Assembly (NCBI GenBank): GCA_002731275.1
Contig: PCBK01000127.1
Coordinates: forward strand, 1-57,936
Length of the DNA: 57,936 bases
Reading direction: 5' to 3'
Origin: Deltaproteobacteria bacterium
GTDB lineage: Bacteria > Myxococcota_C > UBA6777
Numbering within the stretch: the stretch's first letter is position 1; each line of letters starts with the position of its first letter. Below the pieces are notes generated by a model. The model was given only the letters and a program-made list of their open reading frames with translations. It was not told where the DNA came from and made no database searches. Below, one piece after another: positions 1-8,766 of the stretch. The translations under genes were made by a program, and so were the position numbers.

Positions 1-323
1 TCAAAGTAAGTCTTGTGGCTGAAACAGGAAGCCGAGGCTCTGATTCTCAGATGCCCTCGGAAGCTCGCTCCTTTAGGGGCGAGTAAGTTCACTGTTCTTA
101 TTCCATCATGTGTTGGGATATACCCCCTAAAAATGCCTGATTTGGACATATGGTCAAAAATCTGCATAGCGCTCCAAATTTCTTTTTTTGTGCATACTCT
201 TCGGACTCCAGGGAGAAAAGTCTTCGTTAGGAGGGGGGCAGGGGTTGTGGGCTTTGGCAAGGTTTCCTGGATCATGTTATCAGCCACACCTGTTTTGCCT
301 TGTGTGATGAAGGATGAAAAAGT
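1..323. other. Gene-free leader upstream of the pfa-ole block
   Basis: No convincing protein is seen here. The open frame that runs into pfaD from this stretch has no recognisable domain and overlaps the strongly conserved PfaD N-terminus in another frame. Positions 64-72 (CTCGCTCCT) and 75-83 (AGGGGCGAG) can form a stem with one G-U pair and a tight loop. No T-run follows, so it is not a typical intrinsic terminator. The promoter of the pfa-ole block should lie here, but no clear -35/-10 pair was found. Confidence 0.4.
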
Positions 324-1973
324 ATGCAACATTTACATGCTATCCGTCAGTCTGGTGCTTGGTTTGAAGGAGACGTTCCTCCCCTCCATGCCGAGGCTGC
401 GATCGCAGATGAGTTACAATATGTGACGCGTCCCATGACGCTCGTTGAGAAAGATGGACAGCTCGCAGTCGCAAAAGAAGGCTCCGTGGTCTTCGGCGAT
501 ACTGCGATGATAGAGGGGAAGCATTACCCCGTGAAGGGATATGTTCCTGGTATCCACCCTGCGGCGCTTGGGAGTCGTTCTTTTTGTCAGCGTCTGGGCA
601 TTCAGTTCCCTTATATCGCCGGCGCGATGGCCAACGGTATCGCCTCTGTGGAGATGGTTGAGGCGATGGGGAACGCTGGCATGATCGGATTCTTTGGTGC
701 TGCCGGACTCTCTGTTGAACAGGTCGAAGCCTCCATCAAAGATATCAAACACCGACTTGGTGACAAACCGTTTGGTGTCAACTTGATCCACAGCCCCAAC
801 GAACCGGGGTTGGAAGCGGCTGTCGCTGATCTCTACATCAAACATCATGTCCGACTGGTTAGCGCGTCCGCTTACTTGGACTTGACCTGGCCGCTCGTGT
901 ACTACCGCCTTAAAGGAATCCATCGAAATGCCGATGGCGAGGTCGTCTGCCCTAACCAGATCATCGCCAAGGTCAGTCGTGTGGAGGTCGCGCAAAAGTT
1001 CTTCTCGCCTGCCCCTGACAAGATCCTCAAGCAGCTTCTCGATATGGGCAAGATCACGCAGCTCGAAGCGGAGCTCGCAAAAGAAGTTCCTGTCGCTCAC
1101 GACCTCACCGCAGAAGCCGACTCTGGTGGCCACACAGACAATCGCTCCGTCGTCGTGTTGTTGCCGACGATGTTGGCGTTGCGAGACAGTTTTTTTGAAA
1201 AGTACCAATACACACGTCGCTTGTGTGTTGGTCTGGCTGGTGGTATTGCGACGCCTGTCTCGGCAGCTGCCGCGTTTGCGATGGGTGCAGACTTCATCGT
1301 TACGGGTTCGATCAACCAGTCTTGTCAGGAAGCTGGAACCTCCGACACGGTTCGTGAATTGCTCGCGCAGGCGAGACAGGCAGATGTCGCGATGGCTCCT
1401 GCTGCCGATATGTTTGAGATGGGGGTCAAGGTTCAGGTGCTCAAATGGGGGACGATGTTCGCCGTCAGAGGGCGCAAATTGTACGATTTGTACCGTAGCT
1501 ATGGTGGTCTTCAAGACCTGCCTGCGACGCAAAGGGCGCTGCTTGAGCGCGATTATTTTCGCTGCACCCTCGAAGAAGCCTGGGAGCAGACAAGACAATT
1601 CTTTGAGAAGGTAGATCCCTCCCAAAATGAACGCGCTTTGAAAGACCCCAAGCACCAAATGGCGTTGGTGTTTCGTTCGTATTTAGGGAGAGCTTCAAAG
1701 TGGGCGAATGCCGGCGTTCCTGATCGAAAAGTGGATTACCAGATATGGTGTGGTCCGGCGATGGGGGCTTTCAACGCCTGGGTGAAAGACTCCTTCCTTG
1801 AATCACCAAAAGCTCGACACGTCGATATCCTCGCGATGAACCTTTTGTATGGAGCGGCGGTTGTCACGCGTTTGAATAGCCTTCGTATGCAAGGTGTCGA
1901 GCTGCCAGCCTCTTGCCAGGCTGTTCGTCCTCTCTCTCTTGCATCCATCTACGACCGTATCGCACATTCGTAA
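324..1973 (+). CDS. pfaD: PfaD-type enoylreductase of PUFA synthase
   Basis: Stand-alone trans-acting enoylreductase of the iterative PUFA synthase, an FMN-dependent TIM barrel of the 2-nitropropane dioxygenase family. It reduces selected enoyl intermediates on the synthase ACPs. The 549-residue length is usual for PfaD. Visible signatures are IAGAMANGIASVEMVEA near residue 95, PFGVNLIHSPNEP near 150, VGLAGGIATP (flavin phosphate loop) near 302 and GADFIVTGSINQ near 322. The C-terminal third carries the PfaD-specific region with QIWCGPAMGAFNAW. The ATG at 324 follows AAGGA (310-314). It is the first gene of the block, and only 10 bases separate it from the pfaA-type gene. Gene order enoylreductase first matches myxobacterial pfa1-pfa2-pfa3 rather than the gammaproteobacterial pfaABCDE order. 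Confidence 0.95.
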   Translation: MQHLHAIRQSGAWFEGDVPPLHAEAAIADELQYVTRPMTLVEKDGQLAVAKEGSVVFGDTAMIEGKHYPVKGYVPGIHPAALGSRSFCQRLGIQFPYIAGAMANGIASVEMVEAMGNAGMIGFFGAAGLSVEQVEASIKDIKHRLGDKPFGVNLIHSPNEPGLEAAVADLYIKHHVRLVSASAYLDLTWPLVYYRLKGIHRNADGEVVCPNQIIAKVSRVEVAQKFFSPAPDKILKQLLDMGKITQLEAELAKEVPVAHDLTAEADSGGHTDNRSVVVLLPTMLALRDSFFEKYQYTRRLCVGLAGGIATPVSAAAAFAMGADFIVTGSINQSCQEAGTSDTVRELLAQARQADVAMAPAADMFEMGVKVQVLKWGTMFAVRGRKLYDLYRSYGGLQDLPATQRALLERDYFRCTLEEAWEQTRQFFEKVDPSQNERALKDPKHQMALVFRSYLGRASKWANAGVPDRKVDYQIWCGPAMGAFNAWVKDSFLESPKARHVDILAMNLLYGAAVVTRLNSLRMQGVELPASCQAVRPLSLASIYDRIAHS

Positions 1974-1983
1974 GGGAATCATC

Positions 1984-4900
1984 ATGAGTACACACGACAA
2001 ATCTGCACACAAAAACTCCCCTATCGCGATCGTCGGGATGGGATGTATCTTCCCCAAAGCTCAAGGGAATAAAGACTACTGGCGGCTGTTGTTTCGCGGG
2101 ACGGATTGCATCGAAGAGATCCCCAAGACCCACTGGTCTCCTGACGATTACTTCGATAAAGACCCAAAAGCGCCGGACATGACATATTGTCGAAGAGGTG
2201 GCTTTCTCTCAACGGTCGCCTTTGACCCTACGGAGTTCGGTATCCCACCGATGGCCCTCGAAGCGACTGACACCTCCCAACTCTTGAGCCTTGTTGTCGC
2301 CAAAATGGCAATGCAGGACGCCGGGTATGGCGAAGGTGGCAAAGCGTATGACAAAGAGAAAGTCAGTGTGATCCTCGGTGCAACGGGGACACAGGAGTTG
2401 GTCATCAACCTCGGCGCACGTCTGGGACATCCGATTTGGCGCAAGGCATTGCTGGACTCGGGCTTGTCTCCCGAAGAGACCGAAGAGATTGTCGCAAAGA
2501 TCTCCGATGGGTATGTTCCTTGGCAGGAAAACTCATTCCCCGGTTTGCTTGGGAATGTCATCTCTGGTCGTATCGCCAGTCGGCTCGACTTTGGCGGCAC
2601 AAACTGTGCCATCGATGCTGCGTGTGCCAGCTCACTTAGCGCGATGCACCTTGGTTTGTTGGAGCTGCAATCAGGTGAGGCTGAGATGGTCCTCACTGGT
2701 GGTTCTGATGCGCTCAATGATATCTTTATGTATATGTGCTTTAGCAAGACGCCAGCGCTCTCACCGACGGGAGATCTTCGTCCCTTCTCCTCCAACGCTG
2801 ACGGGACAACACTCGGTGAGGGGATCGGTATCGTCGCGCTCAAACGACTCGAAGATGCTGAACGTGATCAAGATGATATCTACGCAGTCATCCAGGCGAT
2901 GGGCTCTTCGAGTGATGGTCGCAGCCAGAGTATCTACGCACCGCGGGCGGCTGGTCAGCAAAAGGCCATTCGTCGTGCCTATCAAAAGGCTGGCGTGACC
3001 CCCGAACAGATCAGCCTGATCGAGGCGCACGGTACAGGGACAAAGGTCGGTGATGCCGTTGAGTTTGACTCTCTCAAGGATGTCTTTGGGGAGACGGAGA
3101 AGGAAGGTCGTTGGTGTGCCATTGGTTCTGTGAAGTCCCAGATTGGACACACGAAATCAGCGGCTGGTGCAGCGAGTGTGATCAAAGCAGCCCTCGCTCT
3201 GTACCATAAAGTCCTGCCCCCCACGCTCAAGGTCGAACAGCCCAACCCCAAACTCGACATTGAGAACACTCCATTCTACCTGAACACTGAGGCACGACCC
3301 TGGTTTCATCAAGAGGACGCGCCACGCCGAGCGGGGGTCTCCTCGTTTGGTTTTGGTGGTAGCAACTTCCACGTTTTGCTGGAAGAGTACCAATCCCAAA
3401 AGCCCAAAGCTGCATGGAATGGTGGTGTCGAAATTGTCCCATTCTCTGCTGATTCACGGGAAGCTTTGCGCAAAGATCTGTCCTTGTGGGCGCAGACGTA
3501 CAAAGAGCGCAAACCCTCTGTCAAACTCGCTCACCTCGCACACCAGGCTCGGTTGGCGTTTGATGGAAACCAACAACAACGTTTGTTGTTTGTCTTCGAT
3601 ATCGAAGATGACATCGCTGCTCACATCGCGCAGGCACACGCTATGCTCGAACAAAAAGTGCCAAAGAGCAATGAGCGATTGCGTATCTTCTATGGAGAAG
3701 GACAGCCAGAAGGGAAGCTCGCCTTCTTGTTCCCAGGGCAGGGCAGTCAGTACGTCAACATGGGACGTGAGTGGCTGTGTCTGTTCCCCGAATCCTTCGA
3801 CACATTTTGCCGCGCTGACGACGACGAGTTCGGTGAGATCCGCTTGACAGAGAAAGTCTTCCCCATCCCCGTCTTCTCTGACGATGAACGCAATGAACAA
3901 CAACGTGAGTTGTCAAAAACAGAGGTCGCGCAACCTGCGATTGGTGCGGTCTCTCTGGCGATGAGTAAGGTGCTCGAACGCTTTGGTATCACGCCTGACG
4001 CTGTCGCCGGTCATAGCTACGGTGAGTTGGTTGCGCTCCACGTCGCTGGTGTGATTGACGAGAAGACTTTCCACCAACTCTCCCGCAAACGTGGTGAGTT
4101 GATGGCCAATGATGGCAAGGATAGAGGGACCATGATGGCTGTAAAGGCACCCCTCGAAGAGATCGACGCCTGGCTCGCTGAGGCAAAGCTAGACGTCATC
4201 CTCGCCAACAGAAACCACCCAACACAAGGTGTGCTCTCTGGTTCCAAAGAGGGCATCGCGAAAGCTGAAGTGCTTTGCAAAGAGAAAGGCTGGACAGCTC
4301 GTCAATTGACAGTCTCAGCAGCATTTCACAGCGAACTTGTGGCTGACGCGGCGAAGCCTTTTTCGACCTACCTTAAGAAGCTGAAGTGCAAAAAGCCAAC
4401 CATCCCTGTCTTTTCAAATGTCACAGGTGGGGCGTACCCAGGCAAAGTTTCTGAGGTGAAGAAGTTACTCTCCAAGCAACTCACTTCACCTGTCGATTTT
4501 GTCGGTGAAGTGCAGGGGCTGTATGCGTTGGGATGTCGCACATTTGTCGAAGTCGGACCAAAGCCCGTCCTCGGACGTTTGGTTCCCAAGTGTCTGTCAG
4601 GGCAAGAGCACCAAGTCATGTCAGTCGATGTTCACGCAGGAAGAAAGTCCGCGCTGCTTGGTCTCGGTGCGACGCTCGCGCAGCTCGCAGCCGTAGGGTT
4701 TCCTGTCGCACTTCATGAGTGGGAAGATGAGCCTGTCAAGACAAGGGAACATAAAATGGTCGTTCCTTTGACAGGTGCGAATATCCGCAAAACCTTCCAC
4801 ACGGAGTTTGGTCGCCAACTCGCCAACAAGACCTGGACGCCTCCTGTAAAGGCACCCAAAGCGCCTGTTGCTGCGGTTCGACAAACCCAGCCCAAGCAAG

Positions 4901-7900
4901 CCGCAGTGCACCCTCAACCCCAATCGATTCGGCCACAAAGTCAGGCTCGTAAAACGACGACACCCCATATGCAGCAGACATCCCAACCGATGAGTCAGCC
5001 TGCAAAACAAACACCACAACGTATACCATCCACTCAACCAGCACATAGAAGTCCATCACAGATTCATCACAATCGGAGTCAAAGAATGGCAGATTACAAT
5101 CAAGCGAATCAACCGGCGCCTACGCCGTATTCTCCACAGCAACCTGTACAACATCCTCCGCAACCACAGCAAGTCCAGGCTGACGGTTCTTTTTGGATGG
5201 GCGCATTCCAGGTTGTGCAAGAAGGTTTGCGCTCGATGCAAGCGCTTCAAACACAGACCGCGCTCAATCACCAACGCTTCCTCGAAGTACAGGACAACGC
5301 CCAGCGCGCACTTCATGGGATGATGGCAAGCAGCCAACAACTCGTTCAGGCTGCTTCTGCGGGAGCGCCTGTCACACAACAAACAGTCTCTCTACAGCCC
5401 CTGACTCCTGTGCAATTGCCTCAACCACAACCGATGCCACAGGCCGGACCTGCGCAGACATTCTTGGAACCACCAAGACAAGCGCCTGTGTACCAACAGC
5501 CCGCTCCGCAAGCACCTGTGTACCAACAGCCCACTCCGCAAGCGCCTGTGTATCAGCAGCCTTCTGCACCTGTACACCGGGCGCCCGCCTCGGCACAGGC
5601 TCCTTTGAATGGAACACATACACCACAGAATGGTATGTCTGCACGTCAGGTGACTCCACAAGCTGCGCCACAGCCGAAGGTCCAACCTGCACCGAAGCCT
5701 GTGGCAGCGGCACCTGTCGTTGCTGCAAAGCCCGCTTCTTCTGGCGCCTTCAAAGGAAAAGCGACTGACATCATCCTCGAAGTAGTCGCTGAGTTGACGG
5801 GTTATCCGCAAGAGATGTTGTCACTTGAGATGGATATGGAAGCTGACCTTGGCATCGACTCCATCAAGCGCGTCGAGATCCTCTCGACTGTAAGTGAGCG
5901 TCTTCCCGAAGCATCCTCTGTCGATCCTGAGCACATGGGCTCACTTCGAACACTCGACCAGATCGTTGATCACCTCGTCAGCGTCTCAGGTGTGACGGAG
6001 AGCGCAGCCGCATCTACGCCAGTCCAGGCTGCACCAGCGACGTCTGGTGGAGGTGCTGATGTGGTCGACGCGCTGATGAGTGTTGTCTCCGACCTGACAG
6101 GGTATCCACAAGAGATGTTGTCACTTGAGATGGACATGGAAGCTGACCTTGGCATCGACTCCATCAAGCGCGTCGAGATCCTCTCTGCTGTGACAGAGAA
6201 GCTCCCCGCGTTGGCGAACGCTGAAACAGAGTCGATGAGAAACTTACGTACGCTCCAAGAAATTGTCGACGCGATGGGTTCTACAGGAGGGGATGCGGTC
6301 CCTTTCGTGCAAGCCCCTCTTCCGATCTCTGATCAGGGGAGGGGCGACAACGCCTTTATTTCGTTTACGACACAACCTGTGACTGCCGAAGATATGCCTG
6401 CCCGTCGCGTCCTTCGCAGTGTCGTTTGGGATGCTGAAGTGAAGAGCACTCTCCAGGTCTCTGGTCGTGTTGTTGTGACACAAGATCAGAGCGAGTGGAG
6501 CCAGCAGGTCGCCAGCGCATTCGCTGAGAGAGGATATGATGTCGATCTCATCGAATGGTCTCAGCTTCAAGAGGCGCTGAGCAAGCCTTGTGTTGGGCTC
6601 TGTCTCCTGGCGCCTGTGAATGCTTCTGATGATCAGTGGGATGCACAAGTCTTGCAGCTCAAGGAGGCCTTTGTTGCCGCCAAGCTCGCGCTGCCTTCGT
6701 TGATTGACGCTGGAAGTGGTAAGGGTTTCTTTGCGACTTGTACCCGAATGGATGGCCAATTTGGTTTGGTCAACGTTGGAGACGCTGCTGTACAAGGTGG
6801 TTTGGCTGGATTGAGCAAGACGATGGCGCGCGAGACAGAGGACGTCCTCTGCCACGCCTTTGACATCGCGAAAGGCGAGACTCCTGATGCCAAAGTGTTT
6901 GTCGATTGTTGTCTCGACGCCTCTGCGCCGATGGAGATTGGCTTTGCAGAAGGAAAGAGATGGCAGATTGTACTCGAACAAACGACGCCTGTCTCTGGCG
7001 CGGTGTCTTTGCAAGAGGGTGATGTTGTCGTCTTCACAGGTGGAGCGCGAGGTGTGACTGCGCATGTCGCTGCTGCGATGGCTTCTTCGCTTCGTACACC
7101 GCTTGTGTTGCTCGGACGTTCACTCTTGCCTGGGCCTGAAGCTCCTGAGCTTTCGAGTCTCCGTGAGGACAAAGACCTGAAGAAGGCTTTGATGACACAT
7201 GGTTTTCAAGGCAAGAAACTCAAAACGCCGAAGGAACTTGAGCGTGCGTTCAAACAAGTCGTAAAAGAGCGCGAGATTCGTGAGAACATCGCGATGATGC
7301 GCTCGACAGGTGTGACGGTTCAATACCACTCTGTAGATGTTCGCGATGAGAAGGCGCTCGCCGCTGTCTTTACAGCTGTTCGTCAGGAGCTCGGCCCCAT
7401 TCGTGGGCTTGTTCACGCGGCAGGTGTTCTCGAAGACCGGTTTATCGTCGACAAGACGCTCGATCAATTCTCATTTGTATTTGACACCAAGGTAGAAGGT
7501 GCGCGTGCATTGCTTGACGCGACAAGAGAAGGTGAGCTTCGCGCGTTGATCATGTTCTCGTCCGTGAGTGGTCGTGCTGGAAACCGTGGTCAGGTCGATT
7601 ACGCGATGGCTAATGAGGTCTTAAACAAGCTCGCTCAACGAGAGCAACTTCGTCGTGAACAATGCCATGTCGTCTCTGTCAATTGGGGGCCTTGGGATGG
7701 TGGAATGGTGACGCCTGCGCTCAAGCGGATGTTCCTCTCGCAAGGTGTGCAGTTGATCTCTTTGCGTGGTGGAGCGTGGTCTTTGATCGAAGAGCTCCAG
7801 AAAGGTAACGAAGAGGTCGAGATCGTCGTCGGTGATATCTTCGATGAAGGTGCCGCGATTGAGGCTGCCTCCAAAAAGACGACGAAGTCGGCTGGTCCAG

Positions 7901-8766
7901 CTTATACACTGAGCTTTACCAGAGATGTGTCATTGGCCTCTTATCCGGTCCTTGGTGATCATAGGCTCAAAGGCGAACCTGTCGTGCCGCTTGCGTTATT
8001 GCTTGAGTGGTTTGCGCATGGTGCGCTTCACGGTAATCCCGGATTGAAGATCTACGGATATGAAGGTGTTCGTGTTTTAAAAGGGTTTCGCTTGCACGAT
8101 AAAGAGGTCCGCACGTTGTACGTAAAGACCACAAAAGCCAGCGCCGAAGATAAGTTATTTCGCGTCTCACTTGAGATTCGAAGCGCAGGGCAGGGCGAAG
8201 CCGAGATCCTTCATGCACGTGGTGATGCGTTGCTTTGTAACAGGAGCGCGCGCTTTGATCGTCCTCAATTGACAGAGAAGACGTTTGGCAAACCTTCAAA
8301 GGTCACGCTGCAAAACTCGTATGAGGAGGTCTTGTTCCACGGTGAAGCGCTGCGTGGTATCGAGAAGATCGAGGGCATCGATGCATCTGGGATGCAAGCC
8401 GTTGTGCGGACTGGACCAACGCCTACTTCGTGGATTGCGGAGCCTCTTCGTCGTCGTTGGACGCATGATCCAATGGTCATCGACTGTGCATTCCAGATGG
8501 CGATTTTGTGGTGCTTTGAGCAAAAAGGACTGCGTTCTTTGCCCTCATTCCTTGGGACATACAAACAATTTGTGAAGTTCAAGAAGGGGCCCATGCACGT
8601 CAGACTGGATGTGACCTCAACCTCCGCACACAAGATGAAAGGGAACTTCTACTTTATCGGTGCGGACGGTGAAGTCGTCGCGATGATCGAAGGGTATGAG
8701 TGTACGATGGACGCTGCACTCCAGCAGGCCTTCGCACAACCAGCTCGTAGGGAGTTGTCTGCCTGA
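1984..8766 (+). CDS. pfaA: PfaA-type PUFA synthase, KS-MAT-ACP-ACP-KR-DH
   Basis: Large iterative polyketide/fatty-acid synthase subunit, 2260 residues from the ATG at 1984 (preceded by TAAGGGA). The frame is open 30 codons further upstream, but that part would overlap pfaD. Domains in order: ketosynthase 12-455 with Cys214, His349 and His389; malonyl/acyltransferase about 580-880 with GHSYGE (Ser678); a Pro/Gln-rich linker about 940-1240; two ACPs with LGIDSIKRVEIL (Ser1293 and Ser1393, exactly 100 residues apart); ketoreductase about 1670-1960 with FTGGARGVTA and catalytic Tyr1873; and a C-terminal PKS-type dehydratase hotdog with HxxxGxxxxP at His1993. Two ACPs is few for this family, where five or more are common. 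Its stop overlaps the start of the next gene by one base, which suggests translational coupling. It also matches myxobacterial Pfa2. Confidence 0.95.
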   Translation: MSTHDKSAHKNSPIAIVGMGCIFPKAQGNKDYWRLLFRGTDCIEEIPKTHWSPDDYFDKDPKAPDMTYCRRGGFLSTVAFDPTEFGIPPMALEATDTSQLLSLVVAKMAMQDAGYGEGGKAYDKEKVSVILGATGTQELVINLGARLGHPIWRKALLDSGLSPEETEEIVAKISDGYVPWQENSFPGLLGNVISGRIASRLDFGGTNCAIDAACASSLSAMHLGLLELQSGEAEMVLTGGSDALNDIFMYMCFSKTPALSPTGDLRPFSSNADGTTLGEGIGIVALKRLEDAERDQDDIYAVIQAMGSSSDGRSQSIYAPRAAGQQKAIRRAYQKAGVTPEQISLIEAHGTGTKVGDAVEFDSLKDVFGETEKEGRWCAIGSVKSQIGHTKSAAGAASVIKAALALYHKVLPPTLKVEQPNPKLDIENTPFYLNTEARPWFHQEDAPRRAGVSSFGFGGSNFHVLLEEYQSQKPKAAWNGGVEIVPFSADSREALRKDLSLWAQTYKERKPSVKLAHLAHQARLAFDGNQQQRLLFVFDIEDDIAAHIAQAHAMLEQKVPKSNERLRIFYGEGQPEGKLAFLFPGQGSQYVNMGREWLCLFPESFDTFCRADDDEFGEIRLTEKVFPIPVFSDDERNEQQRELSKTEVAQPAIGAVSLAMSKVLERFGITPDAVAGHSYGELVALHVAGVIDEKTFHQLSRKRGELMANDGKDRGTMMAVKAPLEEIDAWLAEAKLDVILANRNHPTQGVLSGSKEGIAKAEVLCKEKGWTARQLTVSAAFHSELVADAAKPFSTYLKKLKCKKPTIPVFSNVTGGAYPGKVSEVKKLLSKQLTSPVDFVGEVQGLYALGCRTFVEVGPKPVLGRLVPKCLSGQEHQVMSVDVHAGRKSALLGLGATLAQLAAVGFPVALHEWEDEPVKTREHKMVVPLTGANIRKTFHTEFGRQLANKTWTPPVKAPKAPVAAVRQTQPKQAAVHPQPQSIRPQSQARKTTTPHMQQTSQPMSQPAKQTPQRIPSTQPAHRSPSQIHHNRSQRMADYNQANQPAPTPYSPQQPVQHPPQPQQVQADGSFWMGAFQVVQEGLRSMQALQTQTALNHQRFLEVQDNAQRALHGMMASSQQLVQAASAGAPVTQQTVSLQPLTPVQLPQPQPMPQAGPAQTFLEPPRQAPVYQQPAPQAPVYQQPTPQAPVYQQPSAPVHRAPASAQAPLNGTHTPQNGMSARQVTPQAAPQPKVQPAPKPVAAAPVVAAKPASSGAFKGKATDIILEVVAELTGYPQEMLSLEMDMEADLGIDSIKRVEILSTVSERLPEASSVDPEHMGSLRTLDQIVDHLVSVSGVTESAAASTPVQAAPATSGGGADVVDALMSVVSDLTGYPQEMLSLEMDMEADLGIDSIKRVEILSAVTEKLPALANAETESMRNLRTLQEIVDAMGSTGGDAVPFVQAPLPISDQGRGDNAFISFTTQPVTAEDMPARRVLRSVVWDAEVKSTLQVSGRVVVTQDQSEWSQQVASAFAERGYDVDLIEWSQLQEALSKPCVGLCLLAPVNASDDQWDAQVLQLKEAFVAAKLALPSLIDAGSGKGFFATCTRMDGQFGLVNVGDAAVQGGLAGLSKTMARETEDVLCHAFDIAKGETPDAKVFVDCCLDASAPMEIGFAEGKRWQIVLEQTTPVSGAVSLQEGDVVVFTGGARGVTAHVAAAMASSLRTPLVLLGRSLLPGPEAPELSSLREDKDLKKALMTHGFQGKKLKTPKELERAFKQVVKEREIRENIAMMRSTGVTVQYHSVDVRDEKALAAVFTAVRQELGPIRGLVHAAGVLEDRFIVDKTLDQFSFVFDTKVEGARALLDATREGELRALIMFSSVSGRAGNRGQVDYAMANEVLNKLAQREQLRREQCHVVSVNWGPWDGGMVTPALKRMFLSQGVQLISLRGGAWSLIEELQKGNEEVEIVVGDIFDEGAAIEAASKKTTKSAGPAYTLSFTRDVSLASYPVLGDHRLKGEPVVPLALLLEWFAHGALHGNPGLKIYGYEGVRVLKGFRLHDKEVRTLYVKTTKASAEDKLFRVSLEIRSAGQGEAEILHARGDALLCNRSARFDRPQLTEKTFGKPSKVTLQNSYEEVLFHGEALRGIEKIEGIDASGMQAVVRTGPTPTSWIAEPLRRRWTHDPMVIDCAFQMAILWCFEQKGLRSLPSFLGTYKQFVKFKKGPMHVRLDVTSTSAHKMKGNFYFIGADGEVVAMIEGYECTMDAALQQAFAQPARRELSA
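5481..5570 (+). repeat. Three 30-bp repeats in the PfaA linker
   Basis: Three in-frame 30-base units at 5481, 5511 and 5541 encode APVYQQP-type decapeptides in the Pro/Gln-rich linker between the acyltransferase and the first ACP. The first two units differ at two positions and the third is more diverged. Such linkers are flexible tethers, and unit number is likely to vary between strains. Confidence 0.85.
5809..6185 (+). repeat. Tandem ACP duplication with near-identical cores
   Basis: Bases 5809-5885 and 6109-6185 encode the two ACP cores and differ at a single position (5835 versus 6135). The flanks, including the codons for the ACP N-terminal helices and the Ala/Pro spacers, have diverged. 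The period is exactly 300 bases. This pattern suggests strong constraint on the core plus recent duplication or gene conversion. Confidence 0.9.

Noticed and set aside
13-426. Open frame of 137 codons before pfaD
   Set aside because: No recognisable domain, and it overlaps the conserved N-terminus of PfaD in another frame. Read as chance.
414-1658. 414-codon open frame antisense to pfaD
   Set aside because: Mirror of a well-conserved coding sequence, with no family features and no ribosome site.
2148-2843. 231-codon frame antisense to the PfaA ketosynthase
   Set aside because: Low-complexity Ser/Pro composition typical of shadow frames.
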